Source of the DNA: CAYXVU01 sp964468725
GTDB lineage: Bacteria > Acidobacteriota > Blastocatellia > UBA7656
Reading direction: 5' to 3'
Length of the DNA stretch: 39,959 nt
Assembly: GCA_964468725.1 (NCBI GenBank)
Contig: CAYXVU010000026.1
Location: 1 to 39,959 of the forward strand
Made by a program: the position numbers and the translations under genes. Positions 32,989-39,509 of the stretch are shown here, piece after piece. The notes beneath the pieces were generated by a model, which was not told the origin of the DNA, searched no databases, and worked only from the letters and a program-made list of their open reading frames with translations. How positions within the stretch are numbered: the stretch's first letter is position 1; the number at the start of each line of letters is the position of its first letter.

Positions 32989-33957
32989 ATGAAAAGCAAA
33001 TCCTCTCTTCTGATGCTCGCTGCGGCGATGCTGGTCGGCGCGCTGCTGACGACGCTCGCCACTCATCTGCGCGTTAGCGGCGAAGCGAGCGTCGCGCCGC
33101 CCGCCGAAGCCGCCTCGCAGAAGAACCCTAGCGAGTCGGCGCGCGATCTTCTGAAGATGATGCAATCCGCCCGCATCGTCGAATTGAACTTTATATGGGA
33201 TCGCAATTCCCCGCTGCTCGGACTCAATCCGCCCTATTCCATCGGCTTGCACACCAGCCATAAACAGACGCGCGGCATGATTCCCGGCGGCATTGCCTTT
33301 GCCGCCGACATGATGTTTTTCAGCGGGCAACATGGCGCTCCGACGATTGATGCGCTTGGTCATATCTCGGACAACGACAAACTCTACGGCGGCGCGGATG
33401 CGGCAGCCAGCGAAGGCGCGACGGGGCTAACGACGCTCGGCATCGAAGCCTATCCGAAAGAGCGTTTCCTTAATCGCGGCGTCTTGCTCGATGTCGCCCG
33501 CTATAAGAAGGTCGAGGCATTGGCTGCCGGATATGAGATTACTGCCGAAGATTTGGAGGCGACTGCCAAAGCGCAAGGCATCGAGATTCGCAGCGGGGAT
33601 TCGGTGCTGATTCGCACGGGCTACGGCAAATTTTTCGCAGCCGACAAGACCAAATACATGGGGCTGCGACCCGGCCCCGGCGAAAGCGCGGCGCGTTGGT
33701 TGGCCGCAAAACGGGTCTTTTTGGCGGGCGACGATCAGATGAGTTTCGAAGTCGTGCCGGAGAAGGGAACCATCTTTCCGGCGCATCGCATTTTGATTGC
33801 CGACAATGGCATTTATATCGTTGAGAATTTGAACCTCGAAGAACTGGCGCGCATTTTGGCTGAACAACAAATTTCCGAATTTGTCTTGGCGCTCAATCCG
33901 CCGCGCCTCCGAGGCGCAACGGGCGCGCCAGTCAATGCTTTTGCCATACTTCCTTAA
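32989..33957 (+). CDS. Exported cyclase/kynurenine formamidase-family protein with altered metal site
   Basis: 322 aa from ATG 32989 (AAAGG at 32975-32979 upstream); an open frame to 32812 precedes it without coding character. The N-terminus has a signal peptide or anchor (SLLMLAAAMLVGALLTTLA). The body matches the cyclase family: RIVELNFIWDRNSP, LNRGVLLDVARYK, DSVLIRTGYGKFF. The family metal motif HxGTHxDxxxH reads HGAPTIDALGH here: H115, D121 and H125 remain, but the central His is T119. This may mean a changed metal or a different reaction. Export argues against a cytosolic kynurenine formamidase role. It lies 66 bp before the FAD monooxygenase gene. Confidence 0.82.
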   Translation: MKSKSSLLMLAAAMLVGALLTTLATHLRVSGEASVAPPAEAASQKNPSESARDLLKMMQSARIVELNFIWDRNSPLLGLNPPYSIGLHTSHKQTRGMIPGGIAFAADMMFFSGQHGAPTIDALGHISDNDKLYGGADAAASEGATGLTTLGIEAYPKERFLNRGVLLDVARYKKVEALAAGYEITAEDLEATAKAQGIEIRSGDSVLIRTGYGKFFAADKTKYMGLRPGPGESAARWLAAKRVFLAGDDQMSFEVVPEKGTIFPAHRILIADNGIYIVENLNLEELARILAEQQISEFVLALNPPRLRGATGAPVNAFAILP

Positions 33958-33986
33958 CCTCTGTCGTCAGCCGCTCGTTGCCATTT

Positions 33987-34022
33987 CGGACAACGACAGC
34001 GGACAACGGACAACGGACAGCA
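33987..34022. repeat. GACAACG heptamer array next to a start codon
   Basis: GACAACG occurs at 33989-33995, 34002-34008 and 34009-34015, with shortened GACAG copies between and after. The array ends at the ATG of the FAD monooxygenase (34024), where no Shine-Dalgarno sequence is visible. Confidence 0.7.
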
Positions 34023-34023
34023 G

Positions 34024-35163
34024 ATGAAGATCAACATCATTGGCGGCGGGCCATCGGGTTTGTACTTTGCTATCTTGATGAAGCAACTCGATCCCACACA
34101 CGAAATTACCATCAGCGAGCGCGATGGGCCGAACGATACGTTTGGTTGGGGCATCGTCTTCTCCGATCAGACCTTTGCCTATTTGAAAGAGAGCGATGAA
34201 GAGTCATTTAATGAGATCGTTGCGGCGGCGGAGATTTGGGACAACGTAGATGTCGTGGTGCGCGATGACAAGATTACCATTCGCGGCAATAAATTCTCCG
34301 GCATCGGCAGGCTCGCATTTTTGAACATCCTGCACAGGCGTTGTCAAAGCCTCGGCATTGATTTGCGGTTTCACACCAACATCACAGAGTTGCCGTCAGT
34401 GGGCGCAGATGATCTGTTGGTCGGCGCAGACGGCGCGAACAGTTTGGTGCGCAGACACTATGCCGAATGGTTTCAACCGACGGTTGACCTCCGCAAAAAC
34501 AAATATATTTGGCTCGGAACCGAACAATTGTTTCATGGGCTGACGCTGACCTTTCGTCAGAGCGCAGCCGGTGTCTTTGCGGCGCACTCGTACAAGTTCA
34601 ACAAGACGACCAGCACCTTTATTGTAGAATGCAGCGAAGCGACTTGGCAGCGAGCCGGATTTGCTCAGATGTCTGACGCCGAGACCTGCGCCTACCTTGC
34701 CCGCGTCTTTGAAAGAGATTTAGGCGGGCACGCGCTCTTATCGAACAACTTTGTGCGATGGATCAATTTCCCGTTAGTGAAAAACGTGTGCTGGCATCAC
34801 CGCAATGTTGTGTTACTCGGCGATGCCCTGCACACGGCGCATTTTTCGATTGGGTCAGGAACCAAACTCGCGCTCGAAGACGCCATCGCCCTGGCCGGTT
34901 GTTTCCGCCGCACAAGGGATGTGGAAACGGCGCTCGCCGAGTTCCAAACGGTGCGCAAACCGGTCGTGGATGCGGTTCAAGAGGCTGCCTATTCGAGTTT
35001 GGTGATGTTCGAAGATGCCGATGCGTTGAGTGAACTCGAAGCGATGGAATTAGCCTTTAAGCTGATGACGCGCAGCAAACGGATCGATTATGAGAAGCTC
35101 AGAAAACGCGCGCCGGACTTCGTCGCTCAGTATGAGGCATGGAGGTCAAAGGTTGAAGGCTGA
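34024..35163 (+). CDS. FAD-dependent aromatic monooxygenase (aminobenzoyl-CoA/salicylyl-CoA hydroxylase N-half type)
   Basis: 379 aa. The Rossmann FAD motif GGGPSGLYFAILMKQLDP opens the protein, followed by ERDGPNDTFGWGIVFSD. The second FAD motif is VVLLGDALHTAHFSIGSGTKLALEDA. Length and sequence resemble the N-terminal half of 2-aminobenzoyl-CoA monooxygenase/reductase and salicylyl-CoA 5-hydroxylase. In those proteins an OYE-like barrel is fused behind; here that part is a separate gene at 35611. The last codons (SKVEG) and the stop codon lie within an AAAGGTTGAAGG-type repeat, so the native C-terminus may have been altered. It is expected to hydroxylate an aromatic acyl-CoA with O2 and NAD(P)H; substrate unproven. 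Confidence 0.87.
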   Translation: MKINIIGGGPSGLYFAILMKQLDPTHEITISERDGPNDTFGWGIVFSDQTFAYLKESDEESFNEIVAAAEIWDNVDVVVRDDKITIRGNKFSGIGRLAFLNILHRRCQSLGIDLRFHTNITELPSVGADDLLVGADGANSLVRRHYAEWFQPTVDLRKNKYIWLGTEQLFHGLTLTFRQSAAGVFAAHSYKFNKTTSTFIVECSEATWQRAGFAQMSDAETCAYLARVFERDLGGHALLSNNFVRWINFPLVKNVCWHHRNVVLLGDALHTAHFSIGSGTKLALEDAIALAGCFRRTRDVETALAEFQTVRKPVVDAVQEAAYSSLVMFEDADALSELEAMELAFKLMTRSKRIDYEKLRKRAPDFVAQYEAWRSKVEG

Positions 35164-35183
35164 AGATGAGAAGGTCTGAGGTT
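35148..35183 (+). repeat. Left heptamer array of the four-helix-bundle cassette
   Basis: Units of the AGGTTGA type (AGGTTGA, AGGCTGA, AGATGAG, then AAGGTCTGAGGTT) begin inside the last codons of the monooxygenase gene and cover its stop codon. The array is the degenerate inverse of the array at 35555-35610. It supplies the GAGG that serves as ribosome binding site for the small gene at 35188. Confidence 0.75.
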
Positions 35184-35187
35184 ACTT

Positions 35188-35514
35188 ATGGCAACCATTA
35201 GTAAATTCGAGGACATTGAGAGCTGGCAGGGAGCCAGAACGCTCGTGAGAGATATTGATAAATTAACCAGCCAGGGAGCAATGGCCAAAGATTTCGGTTT
35301 TCGAGACCAAATCCAAAGGGCGGCGGTTTCGATCAGGTCAAACATAGCGGTAGGGTTTGAGCGCAACAGCCGTAAGGATTTTTGTCGCTTTTTGTACATG
35401 GCAAAAGCTTCTGCCGGAGAAGTGCAGTCATTACTCTATCTCGCATTGGATCTGAGCTACATTGACCCTTCAACTTATGACTCGTTGTCGCAGCACATGA
35501 TAACAGTGAGCTGA
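35188..35514 (+). CDS. Four-helix bundle protein (S23/Avd-like), truncated by an in-frame stop
   Basis: 108 aa. Sequence such as FEDIESWQGARTLV, FRDQIQRAAVSIRSNIAVGF, and KDFCRFLYMAKASAGEVQSLL is typical of the four-helix bundle family first seen in 23S rRNA intervening sequences and related to Avd proteins of diversity-generating retroelements. After the TGA at 35512-35514 the same frame continues with QIAGLIRYLESSM to a TAG at 35554-35556. That is the usual family C-terminus, so codon 109 looks like an Arg (CGA) changed to TGA. The product may be inactive, since the last helix is shortened. The gene sits between inverted heptamer arrays. No reverse transcriptase or rRNA is nearby. Function unknown. 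Confidence 0.85.
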   Translation: MATISKFEDIESWQGARTLVRDIDKLTSQGAMAKDFGFRDQIQRAAVSIRSNIAVGFERNSRKDFCRFLYMAKASAGEVQSLLYLALDLSYIDPSTYDSLSQHMITVS

Positions 35515-35554
35515 CAAATTGCGGGATTGATTCGATACTTGGAGAGTAGCATGT

Positions 35555-35610
35555 AGTTACCTTCAACTTTCAACCTGTCACCTTCAACCTTCAACTTGTA
35601 ACTGACAGAT
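35555..35610 (-). repeat. Right heptamer array of the four-helix-bundle cassette
   Basis: From 35562 to 35610 the sequence divides exactly into seven heptamers ending at the ATG of the next gene: TTCAACT and TTCAACC (twice each), TGTCACC, TGTAACT and GACAGAT. A degenerate AGTTACC precedes them. Read on the minus strand the unit is GGTTGAA, the same as the left array. The downstream gene has no visible Shine-Dalgarno sequence. Confidence 0.82.
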
Positions 35611-37095
35611 ATGTGGAAGACCGAAAAGCCGATTCGCCACCCTTTGCCGCAAGCCCATTGGCCGAGCGCTGAAGAAGCAGCCGTCGCCCGACTCTTTGCA
35701 CCGATTCGCGTTGGCAATGTGATGTTGGAGAGTCGAACTTGGGTTCCGGCCATGGTCCCATGGCGCGCGACGGAAGACGGCTTGGTGACGAAAAACGTGC
35801 TGGATTGGTATGAACGGTTCGCGCAAGGCAGACCCGCCGCGCTGGTTGTCGAGGCAACCGGCGTGCGCGATATTCCGAGCGGGCCGCTCCTGCGCATCGG
35901 GCATGACCGCTTCATCGCAGGGCTTCGAGAGTTGGTCGAAACTGTGCGCCGCGCCAGTCGCGGGCACACGCGGCTTTTCATTCAGATGATTGACTTCCTC
36001 ACTGTCAAACGACGCCCGGAAAGAGAGAAGTACTTTGACCGCTTTTGGCAAATCCGTGAGCCTCATCGTCGTGCGCTGGCCGCGGAGACGAGCGATAACG
36101 GATGGCTGACGGCGGATGAATCCGCGCTGCGCGCCTATCTGAAAGACGCCGCTGACCCCCTGCTTGAGCGCGTGTTAGATGAACGCGAGTTGGAGTCTTT
36201 GCAGTATGGCTATCGGGAGCGGGTAACCGACATGGAGCTTGCTCATATACGCGAACTGCCACAGGTTTTGCCTCCCATCTTCGCTGCGGCTGCCGCCCGC
36301 GCCCGCGCTGCCGGATTTGACGGCGTCGAGTTGCATTATGCGCACGCCTACACGATGGCGTCGTTTCTGAGCGCGAAGAATCAGCGGCCTGATGGCTATG
36401 GCGGCTCGCGCGAAAGTCGCGTGCGGCTGCCGTTGGAGGTCTATCGCGCCGTGCGCGAGCGGGTGGGCGATGATTACGTGGTGGGCGTGCGGTTTCTCGG
36501 CGATGAAGCGATTACAGGCGGCAGCACGATTGACGACGCGGTATATTATGGCGTTGAATTCGCACAGTCCGGTTTTGATTACCTTTCGGTGTCGAAGGGT
36601 GGAAAATTCGATGACGCCAAACAACCGAAGATCGGGCAGGCGGTCTATCCTTACACCGGGCGCAGCGGCTATGAGTGCATGCCGACGGTGCTGTCCGACG
36701 AACGCGGCCCATTCAGCCGCAACGTGCCGCTGGCTGCGCGCATCAAACGCGCCGTCAACCAAGCGGGATACTCCACGCCGGTCATCACGTCAGGAGGCAT
36801 CGCCACCTTCGATCAGTGCGAAGCGATTTTGCAAAGCGGTGAAGCGGATATCATCGCCGCAGCGCGGCAATCGCTTGCCGACCCCGATTGGTTTTTGAAG
36901 ATGCGACTCGGGCGCGGCGCAGCGATTCGCCGCTGTAACTTCACGAATTATTGTGAAGGGCTCGATCAAATGCACAAGCAAGTAACCTGTAAATTATGGG
37001 ATCGTCTCGATACGGACGAACCCGGCGTGGTGTTGGCTGATGACGGTCGCCGCCGTCTGCTAGCACCGCCGATGCAACTGGCGAATGATGGCTGA
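35611..37095 (+). CDS. NADH:flavin oxidoreductase (Old Yellow Enzyme family)
   Basis: 494 aa. The FMN barrel starts at LFAPIRVGNVMLESRTWVPA. The OYE substrate-site motif appears as ELHYAHAYTMASFLSAKNQRPDGYGG (H and Y positions retained), and the phosphate-binding end as VITSGGIATFDQC ... ADIIAAARQSLADPD. The C-terminus NYCEGLDQMHKQVTCKLWD resembles the reductase half of 2-aminobenzoyl-CoA monooxygenase/reductases. An internal stretch (about 130-200) makes it longer than that half. It is separated from the monooxygenase by the four-helix-bundle cassette. It likely reduces the hydroxylated, dearomatised CoA intermediate. No [4Fe-4S] cysteine cluster of the dienoyl-CoA reductase type is evident. 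Confidence 0.87.
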   Translation: MWKTEKPIRHPLPQAHWPSAEEAAVARLFAPIRVGNVMLESRTWVPAMVPWRATEDGLVTKNVLDWYERFAQGRPAALVVEATGVRDIPSGPLLRIGHDRFIAGLRELVETVRRASRGHTRLFIQMIDFLTVKRRPEREKYFDRFWQIREPHRRALAAETSDNGWLTADESALRAYLKDAADPLLERVLDERELESLQYGYRERVTDMELAHIRELPQVLPPIFAAAAARARAAGFDGVELHYAHAYTMASFLSAKNQRPDGYGGSRESRVRLPLEVYRAVRERVGDDYVVGVRFLGDEAITGGSTIDDAVYYGVEFAQSGFDYLSVSKGGKFDDAKQPKIGQAVYPYTGRSGYECMPTVLSDERGPFSRNVPLAARIKRAVNQAGYSTPVITSGGIATFDQCEAILQSGEADIIAAARQSLADPDWFLKMRLGRGAAIRRCNFTNYCEGLDQMHKQVTCKLWDRLDTDEPGVVLADDGRRRLLAPPMQLANDG

Positions 37096-37210
37096 CAGGC
37101 AATGAGAAAGGTTGATTGACAACGAATCATTACGCCGCGCCGAGATTTCCTGCTAGTAGGGAGGCCTCGGCCTGCTCTGTTGCCTTTTGATTTTTACTCG
37201 CCATACCACG

Positions 37211-37224
37211 AAGGAGGATAAAGG
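37211..37224 (+). promoter_or_regulatory. Strong ribosome binding site that decides the E1 alpha start
   Basis: AAGGAGG (37211-37217) is the best Shine-Dalgarno match in the neighbourhood. It lies 8 bases before TTG 37226 and 17 before ATG 37235, favouring the TTG; the AAAGG at 37220-37224 could instead serve the ATG. Confidence 0.6.
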
Positions 37225-37225
37225 T

Positions 37226-38374
37226 TTGGCTCAAATGCCTCCCCTAATTGAGTTGCCGAACTATCCGGATGAGATTCATCGCGACCCGCACGATTTGCCT
37301 TACGAACGCGAGCAGTTATTGCGCTTCTATTCGGCGATGCGGCTGGCGAGAACGTTCGAAGAGAAACTCGCCGCCCTCTACCGGCAAGGCAAAATTACCG
37401 GCGCGGTCTATCTCGGCATGGGACAAGAGGGCATCTCCGTCGGTTGCGCGAGTCTGTTGGAAGTAGGCGATCTCTTTTCGACGGTTTCGCGCAACCTGTC
37501 GGCTTGGTTTTATCGCGGCGTCGAACCGGCGCACGTGATGGCGCGGTGGTTCGGACGCGATCAATCGCCGGGGCATGGACGCGACCTCGGACTCTTTCTT
37601 GCCGATCTGGAAACCTATGGTATCGCGCCGTTTCATAACGGTTCGATGGCGGCGTGGATTCCGAGTGGCGCAGGCTATGCGCTCTCCTTCAAACTGCGCA
37701 AACAGGCCAACGTCTATCTGGCGTTCACGGGCGATGGGGCGACCAGTCCGGGCGATTTTTACGAAGGCTTGAACTTCGCTTCGATTCATAAACTGCCGTT
37801 GGTGGTGATTGCGGAGATGAATCAATTCGCCTATTCGACGCCGCCGGAAAAACAGATGCCTGTGAAGAATATCGCCGACCGCGCGCCCGCCTTCAATGTG
37901 TATGCTGAAATTGCCTACGGCAATGATCTCTTTACGGTAATGGAAGCCGCCAAGCGCGGCATCGAACATGCGCGTTCGGGTAAAGGGCCAGCGCTGATCG
38001 AATTCAAAACCTTTCGTCAACGCGGACACGGCGAACATGATGATATGTCCTATGTGCCTGCGGAACTGCGCGCCTATTGGGAGAAACGCGACCCCCTTGT
38101 GATGTATCGCCGATGGCTCACAGAGCGCGCGAAGTTCGCAGAAGCCGAACTCGCTCTCCTTGAAGAGAAGGCTGTCGAACGGGTAGAGGCGGCGTATGAA
38201 TATGCGCTGAATCTGCCATTGCCAAAAGGAGAGAGTGTGACCGACCGGCTCTATGCGCCATCGCCGCACGACCCGCGCCCGGAAGATCGTGTGAATAACT
38301 TTGAACCCATCGCAAAGCCTGCGATACCGGCGCTCACGGCAACCAAAGAGCGCGGCACGGGCGAACACTGCTGA
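37226..38374 (+). CDS. 2-oxoacid dehydrogenase E1 component, alpha subunit (thiamine diphosphate)
   Basis: 382 aa from TTG 37226 (ATG 37235 possible). The ThDP-binding region is AFTGDGATSPGDFYEGLNFAS followed by EMNQFAYS, the GDG...N motif. Phosphorylation-loop-like and substrate sequences (FRQRGHGEHDD) are typical of branched-chain or acetoin-type E1 alpha. It forms an alpha2beta2 enzyme with the next gene, 23 bp away, and decarboxylates a 2-oxo acid, passing the acyl group to a lipoyl E2. No E2 or E3 gene is in the window. Whether the substrate is a branched-chain oxo acid, acetoin or a ring-cleavage product cannot be told. Confidence 0.9.
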   Translation: MAQMPPLIELPNYPDEIHRDPHDLPYEREQLLRFYSAMRLARTFEEKLAALYRQGKITGAVYLGMGQEGISVGCASLLEVGDLFSTVSRNLSAWFYRGVEPAHVMARWFGRDQSPGHGRDLGLFLADLETYGIAPFHNGSMAAWIPSGAGYALSFKLRKQANVYLAFTGDGATSPGDFYEGLNFASIHKLPLVVIAEMNQFAYSTPPEKQMPVKNIADRAPAFNVYAEIAYGNDLFTVMEAAKRGIEHARSGKGPALIEFKTFRQRGHGEHDDMSYVPAELRAYWEKRDPLVMYRRWLTERAKFAEAELALLEEKAVERVEAAYEYALNLPLPKGESVTDRLYAPSPHDPRPEDRVNNFEPIAKPAIPALTATKERGTGEHC

Positions 38375-38397
38375 TTTTGATTTTGAGCGGATAGAAG

Positions 38398-39372
38398 ATG
38401 TCAGAGATTACTTACTTGCAAGCCATCAGTGATGCGTTGCGAATCGAGATGCGCCGTGACCCGAATGTCTTCGTCTTGGGCGAAGACATCGGCGCTTTCG
38501 GCGGCGCTTTCAAAATTACCAAAGGCTTTCTTGAAGAGTTCGGCGCTGAGCGCGTGATGGACACGCCGATTTCGGAATCGGGATTTGTTGGCGCGGCCTG
38601 CGCGGCTTCGACCATGGGCTTTCGCCCGGTCGTCGAGTTTCAGTTTATTGACTTCATCGCTTGCGCTTTCGATCAAATCGTCAACTTCGCGGCCAAGTGT
38701 TATTACCGGTGGGGCATTCAAATGCCGATTGTCTTTCGCGGCCCCTGCGGCGGCGGCATTCACGCGGGGCCGTATCATTCGCAAAACCCTGAAGCCTGGT
38801 TCGCACACACGCCAGGTTTGAAGGTCGTGCTACCGGCAACGGCAAAAGATGCGAAGGGATTGCTGACGGCGGCGATTCGCGACAACAATCCGGTGATTTA
38901 CATGGAGAACAAATTCCTCTATCGCAATTACCGCGAAGAAGTGCCCGATGGCGAATACGTCGTGCCGATTGGCGTGGCGGCGCTCCGAACGCGGGGCGAC
39001 GATTTGACGATCATCACCTACGGCGGCGCTGTGCATCTGTGTGTTGAGGTTGCGCATACTCTCGAAAGAGAGGGCTATTCGATTGAAGTCATTGATCTGC
39101 GTTCGCTGGTGCCGCTGGATCGCGCGACGATTTTGGAGAGCGTGAAAAAGACGGCGCGGGCGCTCGTGGTTCATGAAGCCAACATCACGGGCGGCTTCGG
39201 CGCGGAGATCGCTGCGCTGCTGGCGCAAGAGGCATTCGAATATCTCGATGCGCCGGTGCAGCGCGTCGCGTCGCTCGATGTGCCGGTTCCCTTTAGCCCG
39301 CCGCTGGAGATGGCGATGTTGATTTCCGTTGATAAAATCGCAGCCGCCGCACGGCAGGTATTACGATATTGA
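38398..39372 (+). CDS. 2-oxoacid dehydrogenase E1 component, beta subunit
   Basis: 324 aa, the normal beta-subunit length. Sequence is highly typical: EITYLQAISDALRIEM, VFVLGEDIGAFGGAFKITKG, DTPISESGFVGAACAAS, FRGPCGGGIHAGPYHSQNPE, and ENKFLYR. The C-terminal transketolase domain has VIDLRSLVPLD and VVHEANITGGFGAEIAA. It completes the ThDP site with the alpha subunit encoded just upstream, and both are probably translated from one transcript. The stop codon TGA overlaps the first base pairs of the heptamer element at 39371. The enzyme acts in the cytosol as part of a multienzyme complex. Confidence 0.93.
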   Translation: MSEITYLQAISDALRIEMRRDPNVFVLGEDIGAFGGAFKITKGFLEEFGAERVMDTPISESGFVGAACAASTMGFRPVVEFQFIDFIACAFDQIVNFAAKCYYRWGIQMPIVFRGPCGGGIHAGPYHSQNPEAWFAHTPGLKVVLPATAKDAKGLLTAAIRDNNPVIYMENKFLYRNYREEVPDGEYVVPIGVAALRTRGDDLTIITYGGAVHLCVEVAHTLEREGYSIEVIDLRSLVPLDRATILESVKKTARALVVHEANITGGFGAEIAALLAQEAFEYLDAPVQRVASLDVPVPFSPPLEMAMLISVDKIAAAARQVLRY

Positions 39373-39487
39373 ATCGAGAGTCGAGGATTCAGAATTCAGA
39401 ATACAGCGGTAGCAAAAGAGTAAGGAGGTCGGCGCGAGCAGCGGACGCGCTGCTGCCGCCACCGCTTCCATTGTGAATGCTGAATGC
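39371..39487. repeat. Inverted heptamer element with internal hairpin
   Basis: Left end: five heptamers GAATCGA, GAGTCGA, GGATTCA, GAATTCA, GAATACA (39371-39405). Right end: TGAATGC twice (39474-39487), whose complement GCATTCA matches the left unit. Between them is a perfect 7-bp hairpin AGCAGCG / CGCTGCT (39437-39454). The 117-bp element fills most of the gap between E1 beta and the enoyl-CoA hydratase and has no coding content. Confidence 0.75.
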
Positions 39488-39509
39488 CCGATCTCTCTTC
39501 TGAGGTGTT

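Noticed and set aside
32989..33957. Kynurenine formamidase (KynB)
   Set aside because: It has a signal peptide, lacks the central His of the metal motif, and no other kynurenine pathway gene is present.
35188..35514. Diversity-generating retroelement, suggested by the Avd-like protein
   Set aside because: No reverse transcriptase and no template/variable repeat pair with adenine-biased differences is seen nearby.
35188..35514. 23S rRNA intervening sequence
   Set aside because: The protein family occurs in such insertions, but there is no rRNA sequence on either side.
35555..35610. CRISPR array
   Set aside because: Units are 7 bp with no spacers, and there are no cas genes in the window; the same applies to the 1021 and 39371 arrays.
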